A stretch of DNA of 64,000 nt from Wocania_A spongiicola (GCF_023502325.1 NZ_JAMFLZ010000005.1:1-64000), one strand, 5' to 3'; counted from the stretch's first letter, positions 46,294-55,682 are shown. Notes: generated by a model from the sequence alone, not told the origin. A program made the numbers and translations.

Positions 46294-48720
46294 ATGAAGA
46301 TTTCATATAACTGGTTAAAACAATTTATAAAGACAGATTGGGCACCAGAACAAACTAGCGAACTACTTACAGATTTAGGGCTTGAAGTTGAAGGTGTTGA
46401 GCGTTACCAGTCAGTAAAAGGTGGATTAGAGGGTGTTATAGTTGGCAAGGTTTTAACTTGTGTTAAACACCCAAATGCAGATAAACTTAAAATTACTACG
46501 GTTGATATAGGTGGTGATGAGCCGTTGCAAATAGTTTGTGGCGCGCCAAATGTTGCTGCTGGACAAATAGTACCTGTTGCAACAATTGGAACGACTTTAT
46601 ATACTGAAGAAGATGAAGCTTGGACTATAAAAAAAGGAAAAATTAGGGGTGAAGAAAGCCATGGAATGATTTGTGCTGAAGATGAATTAGGCTTAGGGAA
46701 ATCACATGATGGCATTATGGTTTTAGATGATACCATTAAAGTAGGTACGCAAGCAGCCGATATTTTTGATATAGAAAACGATTATGTTTTTGAAATTGGA
46801 TTAACGCCAAACAGAGCGGATGCAATGAGCCACCTTGGTACTGCTCGCGACTTAAAAGCTGGGTTAGTTCAAAAAGATATTAATCTAGAACTCATTACAC
46901 CATCTGTAAGTGCTTTTCATACAGATAATCGTATGCTGAAGATTGATATCGATGTATTAAATAAAGATTTAGCCCCTCGTTATTGTGGTGTAACCATCTC
47001 TGGATTAAAAGTTGCAGAATCTCCTGCATGGCTACAACATCGATTAAAAGCTATTGGTTTAAGCCCAATTAACAATATTGTTGACGCAACTAATTATGTA
47101 TTACACGAGTTAGGTCAACCACTTCATGCCTTTGATGCAGTAAAGGTTTCTGGTAATAAAATTGAGGTTAAAACATTAAAATCTGGCACTAAATTTACAA
47201 CATTAGATGGAATAGAACGTGAATTGCACGAAGATGACTTAATGATTTGTGATGCTGAAAAACCTATGTGTATTGCTGGTGTTTTTGGTGGTATTGATTC
47301 TGGTGTTACCGAAAGTACAACAAGTATTTTTTTAGAAAGTGCTTATTTTAATCCTATTAGCATTCGTAAATCAGCAAAACGCCACGGTTTAAATACTGAT
47401 GCTTCATTTAGATTTGAGCGTGGTATTGATCCAAATATCACTGAGTATGCATTAAAACGTGCCGCTTTGTTAATTCAAGAATTGGCTGGAGGAGAAATTA
47501 CTAGTGATTTAATTGATGTCTATCCTAACAAAATTGAAGACTTTCAAGTACGTTTAAGTTTTGATAATGCGAAAAAGTTAATTGGTGAAGAAATTCCGCG
47601 TGAAATTATTAAAAGCATCTTAACTTCATTAGATATTAAAGTAAATAATGTTACCGAAACTGGCTTAGGACTTACTGTGCCTGCTTATAGAAATGACGTG
47701 CAACGTGAAGCCGATATTATTGAAGAAATTTTACGCGTTTATGGGTATAACAACATAAAAACAACTGAAAAATTAAACGCTTCAATTTCTAGCACATCGC
47801 GTTTTGAAGATCACAAAATTCAGAATATTGTTGGCAATCAATTAGCTGCTCAAGGATTTTACGAGATTCTTGCTAATTCGCTAACTAACCCTAGTTATAT
47901 TACTTTAAGTGAGCAATTAAAAGAAGCTCATAATATTACCATGCTTAACCCTTTAAGTAATGACTTATCGGTTATGCGCCAATCGTTATTGTTTTCTGGT
48001 TTAGAAGCTATTTCGCATAACATTAATAGAAAGCGCCAAGATTTAAAATTCTTTGAGTTTGGTAAAACTTACCATAATTATAATGGTACTAGAGAAGAAG
48101 TTAAACATTTAACTCTTTTTGCAACTGGTAATCAAAATAAAGAAAGCTGGCATACATCAGCTAAAAAGAGTGATTTCTTTTTCTTAAAAGGAAGTATTAT
48201 TTCATTATTAAACCGCTTAGGTATTTCTAGATTTAATGAAACACCAATAAAAAGTGATTTATTTAGTGAAGGTTTAACTTTAAGTTTAGGTAAAACTAAA
48301 TTAGCAGACTTTGGCTTATTAAAGAAATCTGTATTAAAGCATTTTGATATTTCTCAAGAAGTCCTTTTTGCAGATTTTAATTGGGATGCTATTTTGGACA
48401 TTGTAAAAAGAAATAAAATTACGTTTAAAGCCATTCCAAAATACCCAGAAGTACGACGCGATTTCGCATTATTGTTAGATGATACTGTCTCTTTCGAATC
48501 GATTCATAAAATAGCTAAGCAAAGTGAAAAACAGTTGCTTAAGAATGTAAGTTTATTTGATGTATATCAAGGCAAAAATTTGCCAAAAGGAAAAAAGAGT
48601 TATGCCGTTAGTTTTACCATACAAGACGAAAACAAGACGCTTACCGATAAGCAGATTGATAAAATAATGAATAAACTACAGGTAAATTTTGAAAAACAAC
48701 TAGGAGCAGAATTGAGATAA
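46294..48720 (+). CDS. pheT: Phenylalanyl-tRNA synthetase beta subunit
   Basis: The 808-residue chain forms an alpha2-beta2 enzyme with PheS (not in the window) that charges tRNA-Phe. Order: N-terminal tRNA-binding OB fold (~40-150, VIVGKVLTCVKHPNADKLKITTVDIG), B3/B4 editing domain (~210-400, LGQPLHAFDAVKV), B5 domain (~400-475), the catalytic-like core (~480-690), and the C-terminal ferredoxin-fold anticodon-binding domain (~715-808, KYPEVRRDFALLLDD, LTDKQIDKIMNKL). Full length with all landmarks. The PAP2 gene follows three bases after the stop, an obvious cotranscription. Confidence 0.97.
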   Translation: MKISYNWLKQFIKTDWAPEQTSELLTDLGLEVEGVERYQSVKGGLEGVIVGKVLTCVKHPNADKLKITTVDIGGDEPLQIVCGAPNVAAGQIVPVATIGTTLYTEEDEAWTIKKGKIRGEESHGMICAEDELGLGKSHDGIMVLDDTIKVGTQAADIFDIENDYVFEIGLTPNRADAMSHLGTARDLKAGLVQKDINLELITPSVSAFHTDNRMLKIDIDVLNKDLAPRYCGVTISGLKVAESPAWLQHRLKAIGLSPINNIVDATNYVLHELGQPLHAFDAVKVSGNKIEVKTLKSGTKFTTLDGIERELHEDDLMICDAEKPMCIAGVFGGIDSGVTESTTSIFLESAYFNPISIRKSAKRHGLNTDASFRFERGIDPNITEYALKRAALLIQELAGGEITSDLIDVYPNKIEDFQVRLSFDNAKKLIGEEIPREIIKSILTSLDIKVNNVTETGLGLTVPAYRNDVQREADIIEEILRVYGYNNIKTTEKLNASISSTSRFEDHKIQNIVGNQLAAQGFYEILANSLTNPSYITLSEQLKEAHNITMLNPLSNDLSVMRQSLLFSGLEAISHNINRKRQDLKFFEFGKTYHNYNGTREEVKHLTLFATGNQNKESWHTSAKKSDFFFLKGSIISLLNRLGISRFNETPIKSDLFSEGLTLSLGKTKLADFGLLKKSVLKHFDISQEVLFADFNWDAILDIVKRNKITFKAIPKYPEVRRDFALLLDDTVSFESIHKIAKQSEKQLLKNVSLFDVYQGKNLPKGKKSYAVSFTIQDENKTLTDKQIDKIMNKLQVNFEKQLGAELR

Positions 48721-48722
48721 TT

Positions 48723-49580
48723 TTGAGGAGAAAAAGTAGCTTTATCTTTATTGTTTTAATTTTGTTTGCTTTTAAGTTGAATGCACAACAAAGTATAATA
48801 CGCGCTAACAATGTTAATGATACAATTTCTATTGGCAGATTGGCGCTTTACGATTTAAAGCAGAGTGTCAAAGGGGTTGGTCATTCGTTTACAAGACCCT
48901 TACATTGGAAAAAAAAAGATTTCACAACTTTAGGAACTGTAATTATTGGAGCTTATGCATTGTCGACTATTGACGATGAATCAAGCGCATTTTTTGTGCG
49001 TAATGAACAACATGTTCCAAATTTATTTCAAGAAGTTGGTACTCGTTTTGGAAGCCCTCAAGTGTATTTTATTGCGAATGCTTCACTCTATGGATTTGGT
49101 TTATTTACAAGAAATGAAAAACTAAGAAAGACTAGTGTTTTAATTATTTCATCTTCTTTTACTAGTGGTATTATTCAAAGTTTAAGCAAAACTGCTTTTG
49201 GTAGAGCACGACCTGGAAACGGATATAATAATAATGAATTCAGGTTTTGGTCTAATAAAGCAAAATTTCATTCATTCCCTTCTGGTCATACCGTTTTATC
49301 CGTGACTATGGCACACGCGATCGCAAAACAGTTTGATAATACATGGTCAAAAATTGGTGTATATTCTTTAGGCGCCATTGCTCCTATTTCTAGGCTTTTT
49401 AGTGGTGCACATTGGTTAACCGATGTTGGAATTGGTGCTGTTTTAAGTATTGTTATTGTAGATTCTATAGATAAATTTTTGTTTAAAACAAAGGCATACA
49501 ATTACACTAAGAAAGAAAAGCAAATTTCTTGGAATTTCACTTTTAGCGGAAAAGGGATTGGTTTTATTGGAACTTTTTAA
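48723..49580 (+). CDS. PAP2 superfamily phosphatase
   Basis: The 285-residue protein starts at TTG 48723, three bases after pheT; a signal peptide ending KLNAQQ follows, which supports that start. The three PAP2 motifs are complete: KTAFGRARPG (KX6RP), FPSGHT, and SRLFSGAHWLTD (SRX5HX3D). Two or three hydrophobic helices surround them, so it is a membrane-associated phosphatase, probably acting on lipid phosphates such as phosphatidylglycerol phosphate or undecaprenyl diphosphate; the substrate is not shown. Confidence 0.9.
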   Translation: MRRKSSFIFIVLILFAFKLNAQQSIIRANNVNDTISIGRLALYDLKQSVKGVGHSFTRPLHWKKKDFTTLGTVIIGAYALSTIDDESSAFFVRNEQHVPNLFQEVGTRFGSPQVYFIANASLYGFGLFTRNEKLRKTSVLIISSSFTSGIIQSLSKTAFGRARPGNGYNNNEFRFWSNKAKFHSFPSGHTVLSVTMAHAIAKQFDNTWSKIGVYSLGAIAPISRLFSGAHWLTDVGIGAVLSIVIVDSIDKFLFKTKAYNYTKKEKQISWNFTFSGKGIGFIGTF

Positions 49581-49661
49581 GTTATTTTTTTATATAATAC
49601 TTTCTTTCTAAACTAACCAAAATTTCGTATCTTTAGTTAAGAACCTATAAAACCTGATACT

Positions 49662-49901
49662 ATGTTTGATTCAAATTATATAAAAATTTTTACCGGTAGT
49701 TTTATTGAAGTACAACGCATAATCTCTGATTTAAAGAAAGTAGACATCATTCCTGTTGTTAAAGATCAAACAGAATCAGCTCGATTAGCTGGCTTTGGTG
49801 GTGGTATAGTTCCTGGTTTTCAAGAAGTATATATCCACAAAGACGAACTTGATAAGGCTGTTGAAATTGTTGAAAATATTAATGCTAGTTTAAAACCATA
49901 A
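49662..49901 (+). CDS. DUF2007 small protein (putative signal-transducing)
   Basis: The 79-residue protein has the DUF2007 ferredoxin-like pattern: KIFTGSFIEVQRIISDLKKVDIIPVVKDQTESARLAGF and QEVYIHKDELDKAVEIVENI. Members are small beta-alpha-beta proteins related to PII-like and GlnB folds, without known ligand in this case. A TATCTTTA box at 49628-49635 (7 of 8 matches) may be its promoter. Nothing adjacent suggests a pathway. Confidence 0.8.
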   Translation: MFDSNYIKIFTGSFIEVQRIISDLKKVDIIPVVKDQTESARLAGFGGGIVPGFQEVYIHKDELDKAVEIVENINASLKP

Positions 49902-49955
49902 TATTTTCAAAATAATTAATAAATATACTACAACTCTACACTCTGTACAAAGTAG

Positions 49956-51581
49956 TTAGGCAGTAACAGCATACATTTTATTTCGCAACTCCTTAATTTT
50001 TGAATCTTGCATATACTCATCAAACGTTGTATATCTGTCAATAATCCCATTAGGTGTTAACTCTACCACTCTATTTGCTACAGTTTGTGCAAACTCATGA
50101 TCATGTGTAGTAAACAAAATGGTGCCTTTAAAGTTTTTAAGCGAATTATTAAAAGCAGTAATACTCTCTAAATCTAGATGGTTAGTAGGCTCGTCCAATT
50201 GAAGTACATTTGCTCTTGTCATCATCATACGAGATAACATACAACGCACTTTCTCTCCTCCAGATAATACAGACGACTTTTTAAAAGCTTCTTCTCCACT
50301 AAAAATCATTTTTCCTAAAAACCCACGAATATTAACTTCTTCGCGCTCTTCTTCGGTTTGTGCCCATTGACGTAACCAATCAATTAAAGTTAAATCGTTA
50401 TTAAAAAACTCACTATTATCAAGTGGCAAATACGATTGCGTAGTGGTAACACCCCAAGCAAATTTACCAGAATCAGCCTTTTCTTTATCATTTAATATTT
50501 GATAAAATGCAGTTGTAGCCCTTGAATCTCTTGAAAAAACGACAACTTTATCTCCTTTATTCAAATTAAGATCAATTCCTTTAAATAAAACTTCACCGTC
50601 AATCGACGCAGACAAATCATTTACATTTAAAATTTGATCACCTGCTTCCCTATCACGCTCAAAAATAATGGCTGGATAACGTCGACTAGTACGTCTTATA
50701 TCAGCTATATTTAATTTTTCAATCATTTTTTTTCTACTAGTAGCTTGCTTACTTTTAGCAACATTAGCAGAAAAACGACGTATAAATTCTTCTAATTCTT
50801 TTTTCTTCTCCTCAGCTTTTTTATTTTGTTGTGCATGCTGTCTTGCTGCTAATTGAGAAGATTCATACCAAAACGTGTAGTTACCAGAATAATGATTTAT
50901 TTTTCCAAAGTCAATGTCAGAAATATGAGTACAAACTGCATCTAAAAAGTGTCTATCGTGAGATACAACAATTACACAATTATCATAATTTGCTAAGAAA
51001 TTTTCTAGCCAAGAGATAGTTTCGTAATCTAAATCATTGGTCGGCTCATCCATAATTAATACATCTGGATTTCCAAATAAAGCCTGAGCTAATAACACAC
51101 GTACCTTTTGTTTTCCATCTAAATCAGCCATTAAGGTATAATGAAATTCTTCTTTAATACCCAAATTAGATAGCATTGAAGCTGCATTACTATCTGCATT
51201 CCAACCATCCATTTCTTCAAATTGCACCTGAAGCTCCCCTATTTTTTCAGCATTCTCGTCTGAATAATCAGCATAAAGCGCATCAATTTCAGTTTTTATT
51301 TTATATAATGGTTTGTTTCCCATTAAAATCGTTTCTAAAACCGTATGCTCGTCATATAAATTATGATTTTGCTCTAATACAGACATACGTTTACCTGACT
51401 CCAAGGACACATGTCCTGATGTTGGTTCCTGCTTACCAGAAATAATCTTTAAAAAAGTAGATTTTCCAGAACCGTTTGCTCCAATAATCCCGTAACAATT
51501 ACCATTATTAAAGGTCGTATTAACCTCATCAAAAAGTACACGCTTTCCAAATTGAACTGATAAATTAGAAACTGATAACAT
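49956..51581 (-). CDS. ABC-F family ATPase
   Basis: The 541-residue soluble protein has two ABC domains in one chain and no transmembrane part, as in ABC-F proteins that act on ribosomes. Walker A: GIIGANGSGKSTFLKIISG in half 1; in half 2 the P-loop is altered (VVFSRDSRATTAFYQIL). Signatures: DLDGKQKVRVLLAQALF (degenerate) and VLSGGEKVRCMLSRMM; Walker B VLIMDEPTNDLDYE and VLQLDEPTNHLDLE. The linker between the halves (~240-310) has the basic coiled-coil RRFSANVAKSKQATSRKKMI. This matches the YbiT-like subgroup. A TACTTTTG -7 box lies at 51602-51609 on the minus strand. Confidence 0.9.
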   Translation of the reverse strand: MLSVSNLSVQFGKRVLFDEVNTTFNNGNCYGIIGANGSGKSTFLKIISGKQEPTSGHVSLESGKRMSVLEQNHNLYDEHTVLETILMGNKPLYKIKTEIDALYADYSDENAEKIGELQVQFEEMDGWNADSNAASMLSNLGIKEEFHYTLMADLDGKQKVRVLLAQALFGNPDVLIMDEPTNDLDYETISWLENFLANYDNCVIVVSHDRHFLDAVCTHISDIDFGKINHYSGNYTFWYESSQLAARQHAQQNKKAEEKKKELEEFIRRFSANVAKSKQATSRKKMIEKLNIADIRRTSRRYPAIIFERDREAGDQILNVNDLSASIDGEVLFKGIDLNLNKGDKVVVFSRDSRATTAFYQILNDKEKADSGKFAWGVTTTQSYLPLDNSEFFNNDLTLIDWLRQWAQTEEEREEVNIRGFLGKMIFSGEEAFKKSSVLSGGEKVRCMLSRMMMTRANVLQLDEPTNHLDLESITAFNNSLKNFKGTILFTTHDHEFAQTVANRVVELTPNGIIDRYTTFDEYMQDSKIKELRNKMYAVTA

Positions 51582-51796
51582 AGTGTTTATTTAATTTTTT
51601 GCAAAAGTAGAAAAATGAATTGGTAAGTGGAAACATACTTTGTTTATTTTTAAATCTGAAAAGCATTAATTTAACACGTATTTTAACTATTATTCTTACA
51701 ATAACATTTAACAACGCATTAACAGCACTTTATAAATACATGCCATATTTTTGTTATACTTAGCATTATGCTAAAACATTTTTTTGAAGAGGGAAT

Positions 51797-53218
51797 ATGA
51801 AATTTAATTATTGGATACTTTGTGTTGCAATTATTTTAACTGGTTGTAAAAAAGATAACACGCAGAATAATGGTGAATATGCTTTTTTAGGCGGTGAAAT
51901 TATTAATGCAAATAATAATTTTGTTGTACTATCTAAGTCTAAGCACATTATTGATACAATCAAACTAGATGGCAATAACAGATTTGTTTATAAAGTAAAT
52001 AATTTAAAATCTGGACTTTACACCTTTAAGCACGGTGGTGAATTTCAAATGGTTTTATTAGAACCAAACGACAGCATTATGTTTAGGCTTAATACACTAG
52101 AGTTTGATGAGTCGCTTGTTTACACTGGTGAAGGTGCTAAGAAAAACAATTACTTAATAAATGAATTTTTAAGAAACGAAATTGAGGAAAAGAAGGTTTT
52201 TAAATATTGTCAGCTAAATGCAGAAGATTACCAAAGAGAGGTTGATTCTTTAAAAAATGCTAAATTAAAAAAGCTTAAGAAGTTTAAAAGCAAATACGAT
52301 ACTTCTGATTTGTTTAACAAAATTGCTCATGCAAACATTGAATACAACTACTATTTTAACAAAGAAATTTATCCGTTTGTACATTATAGAGGTAATAAGA
52401 ATGATATTTTAAACACACTACCAGAAGATTTTTATAACTACAGAAAAAACATAAATTATAACGATACATTCTTAAAGGACTATTTTGTTTATAATACCTT
52501 TTTACGTTGGAATTTTAGTAATATATCACTTAAAGAACATTATAAACACTCTGAAAATAATCATTTTAAAAGCTCGAATGTTTGCTATAATTTAGATAGA
52601 CTAGCGTTAATTGATAGCTTGGTAACTAACAATCAAATAAAAGAAGATTTATTTTACCATTACACTATAACTTTTTTAAATAAAAGTGATAATGACAAGA
52701 ACAATAATGCAATTTTAAAGTTCTACACAAACAAAAGTTCAAATAACGAAGGAAAAGAAGACATTACGCGTTATGCAAATGCTTTAAATAAATTAAAACC
52801 GGGTGCACCATTTCCAGCCTTAAAATTAATAGATGCTAGTAATACTGAAACAAATATAAACACCATAATAAATTTGCCAACGGTAATTTGCTTTTGGTCT
52901 CAAACGTATTACGAGCATTTTAAAGAGAGCCAACACAAGATTCGTGAATTAAAAACTAAATACCCTGAAGTAAATTTTATTGTTATAAATATAGATGATT
53001 ATGGTTTAGAGGCTTCTTTAAAAACATTAAAAAGAAACCGAATACCAGTCAAAAATCAATATCAATTTAAAAACCCACGCGAGTCAAGAGAAGTATTGGC
53101 TATTTATCCAATGACAAAAACTTTTATAATTGATGAGAGAAAAAATATAGTAAAAAGTAAAGCCAATATTTTTGGGAGACATTTTGAAGACCAACTTTTA
53201 GGCTTATTAAATAAGTAA
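51797..53218 (+). CDS. Thioredoxin-fold lipoprotein without CxxC
   Basis: The 473-residue lipoprotein (LTGCKKDN, Cys17) has an N-terminal beta domain of the DUF4369 type (~28-115, FLGGEIINANNNFVVLSK, GEFQMVLLEPNDSIMFRL), a helical middle, and a C-terminal AhpC/TSA-TlpA-like domain (~330-473, LKPGAPFPALKLIDASNTE, INLPTVICFWSQTYYEHFKES, YPMTKTFIIDERKNIVKSK). At the redox position the usual WCxxC is replaced by FWSQTYYEHF, so no disulfide chemistry is expected. It may act as a scaffold. A TATTTTTG box lies at 51746-51753; a strong terminator follows. Confidence 0.82.
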   Translation: MKFNYWILCVAIILTGCKKDNTQNNGEYAFLGGEIINANNNFVVLSKSKHIIDTIKLDGNNRFVYKVNNLKSGLYTFKHGGEFQMVLLEPNDSIMFRLNTLEFDESLVYTGEGAKKNNYLINEFLRNEIEEKKVFKYCQLNAEDYQREVDSLKNAKLKKLKKFKSKYDTSDLFNKIAHANIEYNYYFNKEIYPFVHYRGNKNDILNTLPEDFYNYRKNINYNDTFLKDYFVYNTFLRWNFSNISLKEHYKHSENNHFKSSNVCYNLDRLALIDSLVTNNQIKEDLFYHYTITFLNKSDNDKNNNAILKFYTNKSSNNEGKEDITRYANALNKLKPGAPFPALKLIDASNTETNINTIINLPTVICFWSQTYYEHFKESQHKIRELKTKYPEVNFIVINIDDYGLEASLKTLKRNRIPVKNQYQFKNPRESREVLAIYPMTKTFIIDERKNIVKSKANIFGRHFEDQLLGLLNK

Positions 53219-53235
53219 AAAAAATACAATCAAAT

Positions 53236-53269
53236 AAAAAGCCTCAACTTTATTAAGTTGAGGCTTTTT
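53236..53269. terminator. Bidirectional terminator between the thioredoxin-fold gene and fsa
   Basis: A perfect 15-bp inverted repeat with a TATT loop (arms 53236-53250 and 53255-53269); T run on both strands. It sits between convergent stops. Confidence 0.92.
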
Positions 53270-53289
53270 TATATCAAAAAATAATATGC

Positions 53290-53943
53290 TTAATTTCCTT
53301 TTTTATAGTCTGCCAAAAACTTAGCTAAACCAATGTCTGTCAAAGGGTGCTTTAATAATCCTTCAATAGAGCTTAATGGGCCAGTCATAACGTCGGCACC
53401 CAACTTTGCACAGTCAATAACATGCATAGTATGTCGTACAGAAGCTGCTAAAATTTCTGTATCAAAAGCATAGTTATCATAAACATGTCTAATTTCTGAA
53501 ATTAAGTTTAAACCATCTGTAGAAATATCATCTAAACGACCAATAAATGGCGATACATAAGTAGCCCCTGCTTTTGCAGCCAATAAGGCTTGACCAACAG
53601 AAAACACTAGTGTAACATTAGTTTTAATACCCTTTTCAGAAAAATATTTACAGGCTTTTACTCCATCTTTAATCATAGGTAATTTTACAACAATTTGGTC
53701 ATGTAGTTCAGCCAAAGCCTCTCCTTCTCTAACCATACCTTCAAAATCAGTCGAAATAACCTCAGCACTTACATCTCCATCAACAATATTACAAATATCA
53801 ATATAATGCTTTAAAATATTATCGTGTCCTGTAATGCCTTCTTTAGCCATTAACGATGGGTTTGTAGTAACACCATCAAGTACACCAAGGTCTTGAGCCT
53901 CTTTTATTTGATCAAGATTTGCAGTATCAATAAAAAACTTCAT
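53290..53943 (-). CDS. fsa: Transaldolase-like / fructose-6-phosphate aldolase
   Basis: The 217-residue TIM-barrel enzyme belongs to the short TalC/FSA subgroup. The Schiff-base lysine is Lys87 (IVVKLPM); other family segments are MKFFIDTANLDQIKEA, VTTNPSLMAKEG, GIKTNVTLVFSVGQALLAAKAGATYVSPFIGRL-type loops and EILAASVRHTMHVIDCAKLGAD. It either transfers a dihydroxyacetone unit (transaldolase) or splits fructose-6-phosphate; the two activities cannot be told apart here. Single-gene unit. Confidence 0.93.
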   Translation of the reverse strand: MKFFIDTANLDQIKEAQDLGVLDGVTTNPSLMAKEGITGHDNILKHYIDICNIVDGDVSAEVISTDFEGMVREGEALAELHDQIVVKLPMIKDGVKACKYFSEKGIKTNVTLVFSVGQALLAAKAGATYVSPFIGRLDDISTDGLNLISEIRHVYDNYAFDTEILAASVRHTMHVIDCAKLGADVMTGPLSSIEGLLKHPLTDIGLAKFLADYKKGN

Positions 53944-53973
53944 TTGTATATATTTAGTTGTGTTTTACATTTT

Positions 53974-54073
53974 GGGCGTTACTCTCGCTACAAAAAAGGT
54001 TGCTCAAGTCAGGCTATTCGCTATATCTTTTTTACAAAAAAGTAAAAAAGGATGCCGCTACTATACTTAACGC
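53974..54073. repeat. Palindrome-rich intergenic repeat element
   Basis: A ~100-base unit starts GGGCGTT and ends AACGC, so its ends are a GCGTT/AACGC inverted pair (53976-53980 and 54069-54073). Inside is a perfect 9-bp hairpin, CTTTTTTAC (54027-54035) and GTAAAAAAG (54042-54050), followed by GGATGCCGCT. The sequence resembles a short intergenic repeat I recall from other flavobacterial genomes; only one copy lies in this window. It has no reading frame. Confidence 0.65.
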
Positions 54074-54155
54074 GTTGCAAATCTACAACTTTATATACCT
54101 TTAAAAATTGTTTTTTAATTAAAAAATATTAACAATTTACATAATATATACGCAG

Positions 54156-54581
54156 CTATTTAATGGCTATAGTATAAGTTCTTGAAGTACTATCTGTACA
54201 TAATGAATCATCATATCGCTGATTGCCATATTCATCATAATAATATTCATTAAGCGGATCCACATCTAAATACACCGTAAACGTATATCTACCTGCCTTA
54301 GTAGGCATACCTTCAATAAATACATCTCTGTAATCTATAATTACTTCCAAACCATCGGGAATCTCACCGCGCACATCAAAATAGTAGTCGTAAGCATTGT
54401 CTTGTGGTTCGTTTTTAATTTGTGCAGAAATTATTTCAGAATAATATTGATTTACGCCACCAATAGCGAGTTTTTTATCAGATATTACTGGGCGAACATT
54501 AATAATGCAGTCCACAACATTTTCGCAACTATTAAATGAAAAAAAAGAAAATAATAGGATAATAAGTATTGATTGTTTCAT
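54156..54581 (-). CDS. Hypothetical Ig-like lipoprotein
   Basis: The 141-residue lipoprotein (lipobox FNSCEN) has a mature part made of beta strands: KLAIGGVNQYYSEIISAQIKN, YDYYFDVRGEIPDGLEVIIDY, MPTKAGRYTFTVYLDVDPL, with the last strand RTYTIAIK. The GMPTKAGRYTFTV segment is like a putative Ig/PKD-type fold common in surface lipoproteins. Cysteines near residue 24 and near the C-terminus could form a disulfide. No function assigned. Confidence 0.7.
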   Translation of the reverse strand: MKQSILIILLFSFFSFNSCENVVDCIINVRPVISDKKLAIGGVNQYYSEIISAQIKNEPQDNAYDYYFDVRGEIPDGLEVIIDYRDVFIEGMPTKAGRYTFTVYLDVDPLNEYYYDEYGNQRYDDSLCTDSTSRTYTIAIK

Positions 54582-54629
54582 GATGAAAGATTTTTAAAAC
54601 AATCAGTATCAACTAATATGCCAAAAATA

Positions 54630-55433
54630 TTAAAGCTTATAATGTTTCATTAATAGCTTTTCATAAATTCTATCAGGAAGTATTCTTTTAAGAACAATAG
54701 AAAACTTTTGCATAAACTCCCCTACTTTATAATGCCCTTTTGGTTTTTTCGTAATAATGATTTTATAAATTGCTTCAGCCATCATATTAGGGTTGCTACC
54801 CGAATCAACGTGCTCGTTCATTAAATCTAAAGTTTTTCCGTAAGAAGTTTTATATGGAGAATTTTCTAACAATGGAGCATGATATCGGCCAGCAGCAATA
54901 TTAGTAGCAAAATCACCCGGTGCCACATTAGTCATATCAATATTAAATGCCTTTAACTCCATTCTAAACGCTTCAGTTAAAAGTTCTAAAGAACCTTTAC
55001 TCGCACTATAAATACCACGATAAGGCAAACCCATATAACCAGCAATTGATGTTACATTTATTATTAAACCCTTTTGTTGCTTACGCATTTGCGGCAAAAC
55101 TGCTTTAATAACATTTATAGGCCCAAAAAAGTTAGTTTCAAAATTGGCTTTAATTTCTATTTCTGGTGTTTCTTCTATAGGCCCAGTAATTCCTGCACCA
55201 GCATTATTAATAAGTATATCTAATTTGCCTTCGGCACTAATAATAGTGTTTACCGTTTTATTAATAGTATCTACCTTTTTAACGTCCAATTGCAGTATAG
55301 GGAATTCACTATTTTTATAATTATTTGGGTTTCTACTGGTTCCATAAACCACAAAACCTTTTTGGATTAAATATTCACCAACAGATTTTCCTATTCCAGT
55401 AGATCCACCTGTTATTAAAACAACTTTAGACAT
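54630..55433 (-). CDS. Short-chain dehydrogenase/reductase (SDR)
   Basis: The 267-residue classical SDR has the dinucleotide-binding motif TGGSTGIGKS (residues 8-17), NNAG (76-79), the catalytic Ser129, Tyr142 and Lys146 (YSASK), and the late segment NVAPGDFATNIA. It reduces a carbonyl or oxidises an alcohol using NAD(P)(H); the Arg after strand 2 (TSRNPNNY) may favour NADPH. Substrate unknown. Lies just downstream of the SRP RNA gene on the same strand, after its terminator. Confidence 0.88.
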   Translation of the reverse strand: MSKVVLITGGSTGIGKSVGEYLIQKGFVVYGTSRNPNNYKNSEFPILQLDVKKVDTINKTVNTIISAEGKLDILINNAGAGITGPIEETPEIEIKANFETNFFGPINVIKAVLPQMRKQQKGLIINVTSIAGYMGLPYRGIYSASKGSLELLTEAFRMELKAFNIDMTNVAPGDFATNIAAGRYHAPLLENSPYKTSYGKTLDLMNEHVDSGSNPNMMAEAIYKIIITKKPKGHYKVGEFMQKFSIVLKRILPDRIYEKLLMKHYKL

Positions 55434-55492
55434 TATTTTTATATAAAATTTAAAAAATTAAAGATATGAAGATTTACCAAACAAAAAGGCAC

Positions 55493-55499
55493 AAAAAAA
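55493..55499 (-). terminator. T run ending the SRP RNA
   Basis: Seven T's on the minus strand directly after the GGCAAG-type closing stem of the RNA, which doubles as the terminator hairpin. Confidence 0.75.
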
Positions 55500-55597
55500 G
55501 GCAAGCTACCTACATCACACCGCTACGACCATTTACCTTTGCTGCGTTCCCGCCCTGGAGGATTCAATAGGAGCTGGTTGTGTAGGACTTGCCTGCT
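55500..55597 (-). ncRNA. ffs: Bacterial signal recognition particle RNA (4.5S-like)
   Basis: The ~98-base minus-strand transcript folds end to end: GGCAAGTCCTAC at the 5' end pairs with GTAGGTAGCTTGCC at the 3' end. The apical SRP domain shows CCAGGGCGGGAAC and GCAGCAAAGG, the conserved symmetric and asymmetric internal-loop bases that bind Ffh, as in Bacteroidetes SRP RNAs. It guides ribosomes making membrane proteins to the SRP receptor. Strong promoter upstream and T run behind. An apparent 62-codon frame over it is spurious. Confidence 0.9.
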
Positions 55598-55598
55598 G

Positions 55599-55628
55599 CA
55601 AAGATACAACCTTTTAAAATTTTCACAA
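55599..55628 (-). promoter_or_regulatory. Promoter of the SRP RNA gene
   Basis: On the minus strand: TTG (55626-55628), a 19-base spacer, TATCTTTG (55599-55606). Exact TTG-N19-TAnnTTTG; transcription would start a few bases further at the RNA's 5' end. Confidence 0.82.
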
Positions 55629-55682
55629 TAATTTTTTAAACTGTTTTTAAATAAATATCTTGCTCGAAATTTATAGTACAAA

